Origin: UBA5109 sp038148755
Lineage (GTDB): Bacteria > Pseudomonadota > Gammaproteobacteria > Pseudomonadales > Pseudohongiellaceae
DNA length: 64,000 bases
Direction of reading: 5' to 3'
NCBI GenBank assembly: GCA_038148755.1
Contig: JAYQWA010000006.1
Location: 1 to 64,000 of the forward strand
Shown: positions 1-10,018 of the stretch, in pieces
How the letters are laid out: each line of letters begins with the position of its first letter
Numbering within the stretch: the first letter of the stretch is position 1
Translations under genes and position numbers: made by a program
The notes under the pieces: generated by a model
What the model was told of the DNA's origin: nothing
The model's database searches: none
What the model saw: only the letters and a program-made list of their open reading frames with translations

Positions 1-1515
1 ATATTAACCTGGTCAAATAATGAAATCAGTCAGCAGGAACAGTTTCTAATTTCCTGCTGGCAACAGGTACTAGAAGACCTGAAAAAATTAGCCTTCTTAC
101 ATAAAAAGCTTACATTCACTGAGGCATATAATTTATTAAAGCAGCTGCTACGTGATTTCAGTTACAGCGAAAACAGACAGGAGGCTCCTGTCCGGCTGCT
201 TACCCCTAATGATGCCAGAGGTTTACATTTTACTCACACCTGGTTCATGGGTTTATCTGATTTGCAATGGCCTGCTTTCCAGTATCCCAACCCCTTCATC
301 CCTGTATCACTACAAAAGACAGCTCAGCTTCCTGAAAGCTCAGCAGAGTTGTCATATGAAAATGCTAAAAAATTATTATTGGAAACACAGGCAAATACCA
401 GTGAGCAATTGGTATTTAGCTATCCCAAAACAAATGTTGACGGTGAACTTTTACCCAGTCCCTTGATAGATTTTATAGACGATGCAGCAGTTTTTAGTGA
501 TAACCCGAATATGGGAAGCTCACTGCACTTGCATTCCTCAAGCCTGGAAATGTACTTTGCAGCTTCACAAACTGTAAGTACAGAATACCTGGAAGAAACT
601 GCCTATCTGCCCCTAACAGATAGTAAAAATTTAAAGGGTGGTAGTAGCTTGATTGCCAATCAGGCTGAATGCCCTTTCCGTGCCTTTGCCATCCATAGAC
701 TGCATGCAGAAGAACTCAAGGAGTTTGTTTACGGCATCCCTGCTACGGATATAGGTAGTGCAATACACCTGATTCTGGAGAAGCTCTGGGAAAACTTAAA
801 AAATCAAAAATCTATCAGCAACTTAGATGAAGACGAATTGCAGCAAATAATTTCAACAGCCTGCATGACTGGAATTGAATATTTAAGAAAAGCCCACGGC
901 CATATTTTCCAACCTGCTTTTGCCGAATTGGAAAAACAGCGTTTGATCACACTTAGCCGGAAGTGGCTTGAGCAGGAAAAATTACGCTCTGCCTTTGAAG
1001 TCACACAGAGAGAGTTTAGTACCCAATGGCAATATGCTGACTTGACTCTCGATTTAAAAATTGACCGGATTGATAAAATAGACAACGGTTTTGCACTTAT
1101 CGATTACAAAAGCGGTTCCAGAATACCCAGAATTACAGCTGATAACCGCCCATCTGATCCGCAATTACTGCTATATTCTGCAGCCCTCGATCAACACAAG
1201 CTGTTTAATCCTGTTAATGCCCTGCTTTATGCCCAGGTTAACATCAGTAGTCTGTCTTATCAGGGTATCAGTCTGGATAATAAAACTTCTCCTGCTACCG
1301 GCTTAACTGAACTCAGGCAATTCAAGGAATTTTCCAGTTGGGAAGAATTAAAGCAGAGCTGGAACCAAGCCTTAAATAACCTTGCCCAGGAATTTCTTGA
1401 CGGATTTATTGCAATCAGTCCCAAAGCAGCTAGTAGCTGCCAGTATTGCCATCTTAAGGCGCTTTGCCGTATCCAGGAAAAAAACCTGAGAGATGAAGGT
1501 GTTTACCATGACTGA
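1..1515 (+). CDS. AddB-like PD-(D/E)XK nuclease subunit, 5' truncated
   Basis: The reading frame is open from the first base of the window, so the N-terminus lies outside; 504 codons are visible. The C-terminal half is a RecB/AddB-type nuclease: an Asp-rich strand (codons about 352-362) followed by IDYKSGS, with the catalytic Lys near codon 370. Four cysteines at codons 224, 480, 483 and 489 (C-x255-C-x2-C-x5-C) match the 4Fe-4S staple of AddB and Cas4-type nucleases. The protein resembles the gammaproteobacterial family annotated as probable DNA repair protein (TIGR03623-like). It overlaps the following UvrD-type helicase/nuclease gene by 8 bases, so the two probably form a heterodimer that resects double-strand breaks. 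The family assignment comes from motifs; the function is inferred from the AddAB/RecBCD precedent. Confidence 0.85.
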   Translation: MLTWSNNEISQQEQFLISCWQQVLEDLKKLAFLHKKLTFTEAYNLLKQLLRDFSYSENRQEAPVRLLTPNDARGLHFTHTWFMGLSDLQWPAFQYPNPFIPVSLQKTAQLPESSAELSYENAKKLLLETQANTSEQLVFSYPKTNVDGELLPSPLIDFIDDAAVFSDNPNMGSSLHLHSSSLEMYFAASQTVSTEYLEETAYLPLTDSKNLKGGSSLIANQAECPFRAFAIHRLHAEELKEFVYGIPATDIGSAIHLILEKLWENLKNQKSISNLDEDELQQIISTACMTGIEYLRKAHGHIFQPAFAELEKQRLITLSRKWLEQEKLRSAFEVTQREFSTQWQYADLTLDLKIDRIDKIDNGFALIDYKSGSRIPRITADNRPSDPQLLLYSAALDQHKLFNPVNALLYAQVNISSLSYQGISLDNKTSPATGLTELRQFKEFSSWEELKQSWNQALNNLAQEFLDGFIAISPKAASSCQYCHLKALCRIQEKNLRDEGVYHD

Positions 1516-4500
1516 ACCTGTAATCACAGACTCAGCCGAACGCGAACAGGCTCTGGATATTGGCAGGTCTTTTTGTGTACAGGCCCCTGCTGGTTCAGGA
1601 AAAACCGAACTGCTGATACAGCGTTATTTAAAATTACTTATTCACTGTGAAAAACCGGAAGACATCCTGGCTTTCACTTTTACCCGTAAAGCAGCTTTTG
1701 AGATGCGCCAGCGCTTATTAGCCAGCCTGCGCCAGCAAGATTCGGAAAGTCTGACAGAATTAAGCAAACAGCTTGTTGAGCAGGTTCTGCAAAAGAATCA
1801 ACAGCAACAGTGGCATTTACTGGAAAATCCACAACGTCTGCAAATCAAAACCATAGATGCCTTTAACGCCTCAGTTTGTGCGCAACTACCCATTATGAGC
1901 GGACTGGGTGGCCAGGCAGATATCATCGAAGATTTGGAAGCGATCTGTCAGGAAGTCATCGAGACAACACTGGTAAAACTTAATGATGAAAGTGAACTCA
2001 GTGACTATATCGCTGTATTCCTTTCTCAGCTGGATAACAATCTTGGCCGCGCCAAAAAACTACTTGTCTCTCTGTTATTGAAGCGTGACCAGTGGCTTAA
2101 TCATATTTTGCATATTAAGCATCAAAATTTGCGCCAAGAGCTTACCCAGAATCTGCAAAGTGTTATTACGGAAACACTGGCAAAGGCCAACAATATTTTA
2201 CAGCCTTTTTCCTCTGACATTCTAAGCTTAAGCACATTCGCCGCAGAACAACTGACCAAACAGGAGGATAATAGTTTAAACGCACTTAGTAATAAAAAAC
2301 TCCCCGGCCTTGAAATAAGTAATGTTGAAACCTGGAAGGCACTTGCTGGATTTTTTCTCAAGCAGGATGGGGAATTTCGCAAAAGCGTCAATAGTAAAAA
2401 CGGCTTCCCCAAACCAGCTGATGGAAAGAATGCAGAAGAAAAAGCTCTCTTTAAAAACAAAAAAGAAGACTTCTATTCCTTAATTCACAGGTTGCAACAG
2501 AAACCTGAATGCCTGGGTGCTTTGCAGGATTTACAAGGGCTGCCTTCATCAGATTACAGACAGAAGGAATGGGAATTTCTAGAGGCTCTGACCCGGGTAC
2601 TGCTGGATATCGTTGCTGAATTAAATCTTATGCTCAATCAGAGCAATCAGGCAGACTATATACATGTCAGTGCCTGTGCGTTACAGGCCTTGTCGTATGA
2701 AGACAGCCTCAGCGATCTTGCTCTGCGACTGGATTATAGAATCAAACATATCCTGGTTGATGAATTTCAGGATACCTCACATTTACAAATTGAATTATTA
2801 AACCGCTTAACTGCCGGCTGGCAAAAAGGTGATGGCCGCACTCTCTTCATTGTCGGTGATGGTATGCAGTCTTGCTATAGTTTTCGTAATGCAGATGTCG
2901 GCCTCTTTCTGAAAGCCCGTGATGAGGGCATAGGCACTGTAAAACTGCATAGCCTGCAATTGAAAATGAACTTCAGAAGCAATGCGGCTATTGTAGGCTG
3001 GACAAATCAGGTTTTCAGAGAAGCTTTCCCTCAACAGGACAATATTGTTCATGGAGCTGTTGCCTACAGCCCCTGCAAAGCTATTAAACCTGAACAAGCA
3101 CCAGGTGTCAGTACAACACTTTTGTTGGAAACAGCTGATCAAAAAACCGATTTAGAACTGATACGAAAACAGGAAGCCCATTTGCTGCTCAGGCAGCTCA
3201 AAAAAATATTACAAATTCCTGATGTTTCAATCGCCATCCTGGTAAAAAACCGTAGCCATATTAGAGATATTATTCCTTTATTGCGTCAGGCCGGAATTTC
3301 ATGGAATGCATCTGACATTGACCCCCTAAGCTCCTTCCCTGTCATTAATGACTTACTAAGTCTATTGAAAGCGCTCTCCAACCTGGCTGACACAACAGCT
3401 TTGCTGGCATTACTGCGAACACCTTTTATAGGCCTCACTTTAGCCGACATTCATCACTTGGCCTTACATGCACAAAAACATGAAATCACACTCTGGCAAA
3501 GTCTTAATGATTTTCAACAGCAAGATGCTTTAACTGCAGACGCTCAACTACGGCTGCAACGTGTTATGCCAGTTCTCTCTGAAGCTCATATGGACAGACA
3601 AAATCGTCCGTCTCGTGAATGGCTTGAGCAAAGCTGGTTAAAACTGGGGGGGGCGGCCTGCTTACAGAGTGAGCATGAACTACACTATATTGAGCGCTTT
3701 TTTCTATTACTGGAAGCTGAAACATTTAAAGCACCGATCAAAAATATGCATGCTTTTGAACGTAAGTGTGATACCACTTACTTAAGCTCCAATCATGATA
3801 TCAAGACCTCTTTGCATATCATGACCATCCATAAAGCCAAAGGACTGGAATTTGATTATGTTTTTGTACCGGGACTGGATAGGGAACCCCGTAGAAATGA
3901 CAAAGAACTTTTTCTTTGGCAGGAGCACACCAGTGAAAGTTCTGACAGCAAATTATTGATAGCCCCTTTAAATGCAGAAGGTGAAAAAGATAATCCCACT
4001 TATCTTTATCTGAAAAATCAATCAAACATTCGCAGAAAACTTGAAAATACCCGCTTGTTTTATATAGCGGTTACACGCGCTAAACAACAGGCCTTTTTAT
4101 TCGGGAAAATAAAAAGTCATGCAACAGGCGGTTACCAACCCCCGGCAGAAAGTTCTTTACTTGCCGCAATCTGGCCTGTTCTCGATAGCAATGAATTTCT
4201 TTTCAGTACTGTTGATATAGAGCAAAACGCAAATACGGTAAGTGAAAGCAAGGCCGACAGTATAAATATCCGGCGCCTGAGCTCCGACTGGGCGCCTGCA
4301 ACTGAATTATACTTGCCGACTATTATCTATCCATCCCGAGCCTCAGATACGCAACACCAGCATCTTATTGAAAGAAAAATCGGCGATATCATTCATGAAT
4401 TCCTACGACTGAAAGTTGAGAGAGCAATAGATATTCTTGAACCAGACTTCCAGTTAAAACATGAAAATTATTGGCGCGCTTTACTAAAACCAGTCTGCCC

Positions 4501-4888
4501 TGATACTGCTGACATCGAACATGCAATTAATCGCATCAAACAGAATCTGACGACCTGCTTGCAACATGATAAGGCCAATTGGCTATTCGACCATTCACAT
4601 CAAGACAGCGCCTGTGAAATGGCTGTTAGCGACTACCGTCAACGCTGGCGTAAAGAGCATATAATAGACCGCACTTTCATTGCTGATGGAATACGCTGGA
4701 TAATTGATTATAAATCGACTGCCCTGGTGGAAAACCAGCAGCAGGCAGAGTTTTTAAAAATCCAGGAAGAGCATTACCGCCCACAGCTTAAGCGTTACGC
4801 AGAGCTTTTTGAAGTCATGGACGATCTTCCTGTCAAGACTGTACTTTTCTTCACTTCACTTCCTTATTGGCATGAAATCAGTCTGTAA
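1508..4888 (+). CDS. AddA-like UvrD/RecB helicase-nuclease
   Basis: This is a superfamily 1A helicase with a C-terminal nuclease domain, about 1126 aa. Near the N-terminus is Walker A (APAGSGKT), mid-protein Walker B (LVDEFQDTS), then motif V (TIHKAKGLEFDYVF) and motif VI (LFYIAVTRAKQQ). The last 200 residues carry a RecB-type nuclease with a GDIIHEFLRL helix and IDYKS as the catalytic core. I chose ATG 1508 because AAGGTG at 1496-1501 sits 6 bases upstream; an ATG at 1493 would add five residues but has no good ribosome site. The start overlaps the stop of the preceding AddB-like gene, suggesting translational coupling. The expected role is ATP-driven unwinding and degradation of DNA ends for recombination. 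It is AddA-like rather than RecB, since no recC or recD is nearby. Confidence 0.88.
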   Translation: MTEPVITDSAEREQALDIGRSFCVQAPAGSGKTELLIQRYLKLLIHCEKPEDILAFTFTRKAAFEMRQRLLASLRQQDSESLTELSKQLVEQVLQKNQQQQWHLLENPQRLQIKTIDAFNASVCAQLPIMSGLGGQADIIEDLEAICQEVIETTLVKLNDESELSDYIAVFLSQLDNNLGRAKKLLVSLLLKRDQWLNHILHIKHQNLRQELTQNLQSVITETLAKANNILQPFSSDILSLSTFAAEQLTKQEDNSLNALSNKKLPGLEISNVETWKALAGFFLKQDGEFRKSVNSKNGFPKPADGKNAEEKALFKNKKEDFYSLIHRLQQKPECLGALQDLQGLPSSDYRQKEWEFLEALTRVLLDIVAELNLMLNQSNQADYIHVSACALQALSYEDSLSDLALRLDYRIKHILVDEFQDTSHLQIELLNRLTAGWQKGDGRTLFIVGDGMQSCYSFRNADVGLFLKARDEGIGTVKLHSLQLKMNFRSNAAIVGWTNQVFREAFPQQDNIVHGAVAYSPCKAIKPEQAPGVSTTLLLETADQKTDLELIRKQEAHLLLRQLKKILQIPDVSIAILVKNRSHIRDIIPLLRQAGISWNASDIDPLSSFPVINDLLSLLKALSNLADTTALLALLRTPFIGLTLADIHHLALHAQKHEITLWQSLNDFQQQDALTADAQLRLQRVMPVLSEAHMDRQNRPSREWLEQSWLKLGGAACLQSEHELHYIERFFLLLEAETFKAPIKNMHAFERKCDTTYLSSNHDIKTSLHIMTIHKAKGLEFDYVFVPGLDREPRRNDKELFLWQEHTSESSDSKLLIAPLNAEGEKDNPTYLYLKNQSNIRRKLENTRLFYIAVTRAKQQAFLFGKIKSHATGGYQPPAESSLLAAIWPVLDSNEFLFSTVDIEQNANTVSESKADSINIRRLSSDWAPATELYLPTIIYPSRASDTQHQHLIERKIGDIIHEFLRLKVERAIDILEPDFQLKHENYWRALLKPVCPDTADIEHAINRIKQNLTTCLQHDKANWLFDHSHQDSACEMAVSDYRQRWRKEHIIDRTFIADGIRWIIDYKSTALVENQQQAEFLKIQEEHYRPQLKRYAELFEVMDDLPVKTVLFFTSLPYWHEISL

Positions 4889-4900
4889 AGTCTTTATAAT
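4872..4900 (+). promoter_or_regulatory. Probable sigma-70 promoter for DAHP synthase
   Basis: A perfect -10 box TATAAT lies at 4895-4900, and ATGAAA (4 of 6 to TTGACA) at 4872-4877, with a 17-base spacer. The promoter overlaps the end of the upstream helicase gene. Transcription would begin near 4907, leaving a leader of about 20 bases, too short for an attenuator. Expected regulation, if any, would be by a repressor or by feedback on the enzyme. Confidence 0.55.
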
Positions 4901-4925
4901 GCGCGCCTCACTTTAGGTGGACATC

Positions 4926-5993
4926 ATGAAGAATACGATTACAGAAAATATTAACATTGCAGCTTTTGAAAAACTTATCTCTCCTGAAGAGATAAAAGAA
5001 CGCTTGCCATTACAAGAAGACACACTGCAAAAAGTTCGTCATAGCCGACAGGTTATTCGGGACATACTAGATCGTAAAGATCATCGCCTTATTCTGGTTG
5101 TTGGGCCCTGCTCAATTCATGATGTTGATGCGGCACTTGATTATGCAGAAAGGTTAAAAAGGCTTTCAGAAGAAGTTAATGACACCCTGGTATTGGTCAT
5201 GCGTGTTTATTTTGAAAAACCACGCACAACAACAGGCTGGAAAGGTCTAATCAATGACCCTGATTTAAATGACAGTTTCAAAATTGAAGATGGTTTGCAT
5301 AAAGCCCGGCGACTTTTATTAAAACTCAGCGCTATGGGCTTACCAACTTCCACTGAAGCACTGGATCCCATTTCACCACAATACTTACACGATATTATCT
5401 CTTGGTCAGCGATTGGGGCCCGCACAACGGAATCCCAGACTCACCGTGAAATGTCGAGCGGTTTAAGTTCGCCCGTTGGCTTTAAAAACGGCACGGATGG
5501 TGGTCTGCAAGTTGCCATTAATGCACTTCAAACGGTATCCAAGCCACACAGATTTCTTGGGGTTGATCCTGAAGGCAAGGTTTCTATCGTCCATACTGCG
5601 GGCAATCCTTATGCTCATATCGTACTAAGAGGCGGCAATAACATCCGAAATTATGATTCTGTTAGTGTCAGTCAGTGTGAACAGGCCTGCAACGCTGCCG
5701 GCGTAAAAAGCAACATTATGATTGACTGTAGCCATGCAAATTCTAATAAGGACCCAAGCCTGCAGCCTATTGTGCTTGAAGATGTCTGCAAACAGATTAT
5801 AGATGGCAATCAGTCTATTATCGGTCTCATGATGGAGAGCAATATTAAATTTGGGCGACAGGATATTCCTGGTGACCTGAATCAACTGCAGTATGGAGTT
5901 TCAGTCACTGATGCCTGTATAGATTGGGAAACAACCGAAGCCTGTATTCGGGAAGCACGTAACAAACTGAAAGACATATTACCTAAGCGCTAG
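4926..5993 (+). CDS. 3-deoxy-7-phosphoheptulonate synthase, class I
   Basis: This enzyme condenses phosphoenolpyruvate and erythrose 4-phosphate to DAHP, the first step of the shikimate pathway. The 355-aa product matches the AroF/AroG/AroH family (about 350 aa). Signatures are VVGPCSIHD near residues 58-66, with the metal-binding Cys, MRVYFEKPRTTTGWKG in the substrate site, LSSPVGFKNGTDGG, and the metal-binding IDCSHANS. ATG 4926 was chosen because AGGTGG at 4915-4920 sits 5 bases upstream; a GTG at 4917 in the same frame overlaps that ribosome site. It is convergent with the mscS gene, and the two coding ends overlap by 11 bases. Which aromatic amino acid inhibits it cannot be read from the sequence by eye, so no paralogue letter is given. 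Confidence 0.95.
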   Translation: MKNTITENINIAAFEKLISPEEIKERLPLQEDTLQKVRHSRQVIRDILDRKDHRLILVVGPCSIHDVDAALDYAERLKRLSEEVNDTLVLVMRVYFEKPRTTTGWKGLINDPDLNDSFKIEDGLHKARRLLLKLSAMGLPTSTEALDPISPQYLHDIISWSAIGARTTESQTHREMSSGLSSPVGFKNGTDGGLQVAINALQTVSKPHRFLGVDPEGKVSIVHTAGNPYAHIVLRGGNNIRNYDSVSVSQCEQACNAAGVKSNIMIDCSHANSNKDPSLQPIVLEDVCKQIIDGNQSIIGLMMESNIKFGRQDIPGDLNQLQYGVSVTDACIDWETTEACIREARNKLKDILPKR

Positions 5994-7095
5994 CGCTTTT
6001 ATCGGAAATTTTGTCAGTAAATTTTTCGAAATCCGGCAGGCCATCCAAGGTTGTCGTCGGAAAAGCAATATCAGCATCATGCTCATGAATGATATCTATA
6101 ATTTTCAGCAAAATATCCTGTTTGACTTCATGGTAATGTACCCAGTCAGTCGTTTTGGTAAAGGTATAAATAAAGAAATCGAGGGAAGATGCCCCCATCG
6201 AATTGAAATTAACAATCAAGGTATTATCACTGTCGATTTCAGCTTGATTCTTTAACATATCTTTGACGGCTACAATAATTTCTCCCACTTTGGCGGCATC
6301 GCTATATCGCAACCCAATCGTTTCATAGATCCGACGATTCAACATGCGGGACGGATTTTCTACAGATATTTTTGTAAAAATTGAATTTGGAATATATAAG
6401 GGACGCTTGTCAAAAGTCCGAATAATGGTAACGCGCCAACCAATATCCTCAACGGTTCCTTCTATCTCACGATCAGGAGAACGTATCCAGTCCCCTACTT
6501 TGAATGGTTTGTCCAGATGAATAATCAGACCGCCAAAAAAATTTGCTAATAAATCCTGTGCGGCAAATCCTATAGCGATACCTCCTACACCACCAAAAGC
6601 TACAACGCCAGTCACACTGATACCAAGCGTTTGTAAAACAACGATACTACCTGTTACCAATACCGAGACACGCAATAAACGACCGACAACACGAACCGTT
6701 ATTTCATCAGAATCTATTTCAGATTTTTTAGCCTTTTTAAGAAAATTTTCTTCAACATTTTTAATCAGCTGAATTAAAAACATCATCAGCAAAAGAATAA
6801 TTGCAATCTGTTGTACTAGCCCTGAGTATTCAAACAGCTCATTAGCTGCAACAGTCTGTACTATTTCGGCAACAACACTTAATCCGATGACCCAAACAAA
6901 GAGCGCCAAAGGCTTGCGTGCAGCCAAAATTAAAGCGTCATCCCAGGGATTCTCTGTTTGTAATGATTTTTTTTGGGCTTTTTTTAATAAAAGCCTTACC
7001 AGAAAGTTCACACAGACCGTCAGAAAGACAATAAAAAACACCTGGGCAATCCAGGTGTTTTCTCCAAAATTCAACCAGGATAATAATTCTTGCAT
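5983..7095 (-). CDS. MscS-family mechanosensitive ion channel
   Basis: A 370-aa membrane channel of the small-conductance mechanosensitive family, which opens under membrane tension and releases solutes during hypo-osmotic shock. Hydrophobic segments lie at about residues 14-37, 60-80 and 92-112, followed by the pore-lining helix region around 150-180, rich in Gly and Ala (VAFGGVGGIAIGFAAQ). The conserved beta-domain follows with HLDKPFKVGDWI and the typical NS.F.. pattern. It is longer than E. coli MscS (286 aa) and more like the YbdG/YnaI size class. It starts 11 bases downstream of the topA stop on the same strand, so the two are probably cotranscribed. The specific conductance class is not determined. 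Confidence 0.88.
   Translation of the reverse strand: MQELLSWLNFGENTWIAQVFFIVFLTVCVNFLVRLLLKKAQKKSLQTENPWDDALILAARKPLALFVWVIGLSVVAEIVQTVAANELFEYSGLVQQIAIILLLMMFLIQLIKNVEENFLKKAKKSEIDSDEITVRVVGRLLRVSVLVTGSIVVLQTLGISVTGVVAFGGVGGIAIGFAAQDLLANFFGGLIIHLDKPFKVGDWIRSPDREIEGTVEDIGWRVTIIRTFDKRPLYIPNSIFTKISVENPSRMLNRRIYETIGLRYSDAAKVGEIIVAVKDMLKNQAEIDSDNTLIVNFNSMGASSLDFFIYTFTKTTDWVHYHEVKQDILLKIIDIIHEHDADIAFPTTTLDGLPDFEKFTDKISDKSASA
5985..5998. other. 14-bp perfect palindrome at convergent gene ends
   Basis: AAGCGCTAGCGCTT is a perfect inverted repeat that covers the DAHP synthase stop codon and the last codons of the convergent mscS gene. On the + strand a short T run follows (TTTTAT), so it could act as a weak terminator. 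The stem is short once a loop is allowed for. Confidence 0.35.
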
Positions 7096-7106
7096 CTCAG
7101 ATCTGC

Positions 7107-9779
7107 CTATGAAGATTCTTCAAGCTCAGCATCACTGACCCAGCGTCCTTTAAGATAAAAAGCCTTCCACTTGGTGGGTTTCCCGTCTTTTTCACTCAGG
7201 ACATACTGCTCCTTGGTTTTTCGACTAAAACGTACAATAGCCTTATTCCCTTGAGGATCAGTAACAGGCGCTTTTAGAAGATAAGCGTATTTGGGATCGA
7301 TCTGATCCTTAAATGGCAACAATTCTTCAACCAAAGGCGCCCTGGTCTCCCTGTTTTTAGGAAATTTACTGGCGGCAAGAAAGATACCTGCTGCGCCATC
7401 ACGCAAGACATAGTAGTCATCTACATTCTGACAGTGCAGCTCTGGCATATGCACTGGATCCATTTTAGGGGGAGCCGGCTCACCATTGCGCAACAGTTTT
7501 CGGGTGTTTTTACATTCAGGATTGGTACAACCAAAATATTTACCGAAACGACCATTCTTTAATTGCATTTCAGCAGAGCATTTATCGCATTCCAGCACAG
7601 GTCCATCATAACCTTTCAGTTTGAATTTCCCATTTTCCACTTCATAACCAGGACACTCAGGATTATTCCCGCATACATGTAATTTTCGCTGTTCATCTAT
7701 CAAATAAGAGTCCATGGCAGTATCACAGATCTTGCATCGATGCTTGCTTATCAACAAACGTGATTCCGCCTCATCATCAGCATCAACACTGATCGCCTCA
7801 TCACCTGGTATCAGGTTTATCGTGGATTTACAGCGCTCTTTAGGTGGCAGGTTGTAGCCTGAACAACCCAGGAATACACCGGTACTCGCCGTACGAATCT
7901 GCATGTGTCTACCACATTCAGGGCATGGAATATCCGTGTCAGTTGGCTTATTGGGCCGCATGCCATTTTCTTCAGATTTTGCCTGTGCCAGTTGATTGGT
8001 AAAGCTGGCATAAAAGTCATTTAAAATTGCCAACCAGTCTTTCTTCCCATTAGCGACATCATCCAGTTGCGCTTCCATTTGCGCGGTAAAGCCATAATCC
8101 AGTAAATCAGTAAAATTTTCCTGCAAACGCTCGGTGACAATATCGCCCATTTTCTGTGCATAAAATCGCCGGTTTTCCAGCGCGACATAACCTCTGTCCT
8201 GTATGGTTGAAATAATGGAAGCATAGGTGGACGGTCTGCCAATGCCGCGTTTTTCCAGTTCTTTCACCAGACTGGCTTCCGTATAACGCGGCGCTGGTTT
8301 TGTGAAATGCTGTTTTGGGTGTAATTCAACAAGCGTCAATACATCACCCACTTTAATATCCGGCAGCTCGACGTCCCCTTCCTTGGTTGATGCAGGAAAG
8401 ACCCGGGTGTAACCGTCAAATTCCATAATCCGGCCTTTAATACGCAGTTCATAATCACCAGCAGAAAGTAGAATCGTACTGCTTTTATAGCGGGCCGGGG
8501 TCATCTGACAGGCTACAAACTGCTGCCAGATAAGGTTGTATAAACGTTGTGCGTCACGATCCAGAGATGAAAGTATAGAAGAGTTTTCAGTCACAGTAAC
8601 GGACGAAGGTCTGATTGCCTCATGCGCTTCCTGTGCTCCCTCCCGGCTGCTATAGGAAATTGCTTTTTCAGGCAGGTATTTATCGCCGAAGTTATCCTGA
8701 ATAAAGTCACGACACATGTTTATGGCATCTGTGCTCAGATGTGTGGAATCGGTACGCATATAGGTAATGTGTCCCGCTTCATACAGTCGTTGCGCCATAG
8801 TCATGGTTTTCTTGACGCTAAAGCCCAGACGAGTCGATGCCGCCTGTTGCAGTGTGGAGGTAATAAAAGGAGCCTTTGGCTTAGAAGATGTCGGTTTATC
8901 TTCGCGTTGACTGACGCTATAAGTCTCATTGCTGAGCTGGTCAACGGCTTTTTGACTTTCTGCCTCACTGACGGGTTTAAATTCTTTACCCTGGAACTTC
9001 ACTACCTGAAAACTCAGGTTTTCCTGGTTTTGCTCAGTAGCTATCTTTGACTGACCATTACCCTGGACTAGATCAGCAAACAATTCCCAGTATTCTTCCG
9101 GAATAAAAGCCCTGATCTCTTTTTCACGTTCTACAATCAGACGCAAAGCAACAGACTGGACTCTTCCTGCGGATAAGCCTCGTGCTACTTTTTCCCAAAG
9201 TAAAGGCGAAACCATGAATCCCACAACACGATCTAGAAAACGTCGTGCCTGTTGCGCCTCGACATGTTTCATATCTAGCTCACCAGGCTCAGCGAAAGCC
9301 TCTTCTATCGCCTTTTTGGTGATTTCATTGAAAACCACCCGCTGATAACGCTCAGGATCACCACCAATGGCTTCCTGTAAATGCCAGGCAATGGCTTCTC
9401 CTTCCCTATCCAAATCCGTCGCCAGATAAATTTTATCGGCCTGCTTGGCTAATTTTTTTAATTCACGAACTACTGCTTCCTTGCCCGGTAATATTTGATA
9501 ATTAGCCTGCCAGTTTTTCTCCGGATTAATTCCCATTCGGGCAATCAGTTGTTCTTTGGCCTTACGTGCTTTATGTATCACTTTTTGTTCAGGGCTTAGC
9601 TTACGGGTTTCAGCCGCTGCTTTGGCACGGGCTTTCGGATCTGATGATGCTGATGAGCCACTGGTCGGTAAATCACGGATATGACCGACACTGGACTTAA
9701 CGATAAAGTCCTTGCCCAGATACTTATTGATGGTTTTTGCTTTTGCCGGAGACTCGACAATGACCAGAGATTTTTCCAT
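7107..9779 (-). CDS. topA: DNA topoisomerase I
   Basis: Type IA topoisomerase that relaxes negative supercoils by single-strand passage. The 890-aa product begins with the TOPRIM domain (LVIVESPAKAKTI; acidic TDLDREGEA near 121-129). The catalytic tyrosine is Tyr340 in GHITYMRTDST. The C-terminal third has three Cys4 zinc ribbons (starting CPECGRHM, CKICDTAM and CDKCSAEM) and a basic tail, as in the E. coli enzyme (865 aa). A lysine/alanine-rich insertion follows GHIRDLP near residues 38-75, which is common in gammaproteobacterial TopA. The gene is first in a probable topA-mscS unit. A perfect TTGACA lies upstream at 9859-9864. Confidence 0.97.
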   Translation of the reverse strand: MEKSLVIVESPAKAKTINKYLGKDFIVKSSVGHIRDLPTSGSSASSDPKARAKAAAETRKLSPEQKVIHKARKAKEQLIARMGINPEKNWQANYQILPGKEAVVRELKKLAKQADKIYLATDLDREGEAIAWHLQEAIGGDPERYQRVVFNEITKKAIEEAFAEPGELDMKHVEAQQARRFLDRVVGFMVSPLLWEKVARGLSAGRVQSVALRLIVEREKEIRAFIPEEYWELFADLVQGNGQSKIATEQNQENLSFQVVKFQGKEFKPVSEAESQKAVDQLSNETYSVSQREDKPTSSKPKAPFITSTLQQAASTRLGFSVKKTMTMAQRLYEAGHITYMRTDSTHLSTDAINMCRDFIQDNFGDKYLPEKAISYSSREGAQEAHEAIRPSSVTVTENSSILSSLDRDAQRLYNLIWQQFVACQMTPARYKSSTILLSAGDYELRIKGRIMEFDGYTRVFPASTKEGDVELPDIKVGDVLTLVELHPKQHFTKPAPRYTEASLVKELEKRGIGRPSTYASIISTIQDRGYVALENRRFYAQKMGDIVTERLQENFTDLLDYGFTAQMEAQLDDVANGKKDWLAILNDFYASFTNQLAQAKSEENGMRPNKPTDTDIPCPECGRHMQIRTASTGVFLGCSGYNLPPKERCKSTINLIPGDEAISVDADDEAESRLLISKHRCKICDTAMDSYLIDEQRKLHVCGNNPECPGYEVENGKFKLKGYDGPVLECDKCSAEMQLKNGRFGKYFGCTNPECKNTRKLLRNGEPAPPKMDPVHMPELHCQNVDDYYVLRDGAAGIFLAASKFPKNRETRAPLVEELLPFKDQIDPKYAYLLKAPVTDPQGNKAIVRFSRKTKEQYVLSEKDGKPTKWKAFYLKGRWVSDAELEESS

Positions 9780-9834
9780 TAATTTTTCGCTTTACTGCCT
9801 GCTTACATTAATACCAGTAACTTAAGGGGCGACA

Positions 9835-9864
9835 TAAATAAAGGTTATAGTGCGACCCTGTCAA
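9835..9864 (-). promoter_or_regulatory. Candidate topA promoter
   Basis: Reading the minus strand, TTGACA (9864-9859) is a perfect -35 box. With an 18-base spacer the -10 position holds TATTTA (9840-9835), which matches only the first half of TATAAT. The assignment therefore rests mainly on the -35 element and on position. The rest of the 239-base gap between ilvE and topA shows no gene and no clear terminator. Confidence 0.4.
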
Positions 9865-10018
9865 GCTTTTGTTTACATTAAAAAATACTTAAACACCAAA
9901 ATAAGTCTTATAACTTGCTAAAATAAATGACTATTTTAGAGGTGGAATTATTTTCCTGCCGACAGCAGCATCGGTAGAAGCCATTTGATGCGAGATTCAA
10001 GTGGCAAGGCAAGCCTGT

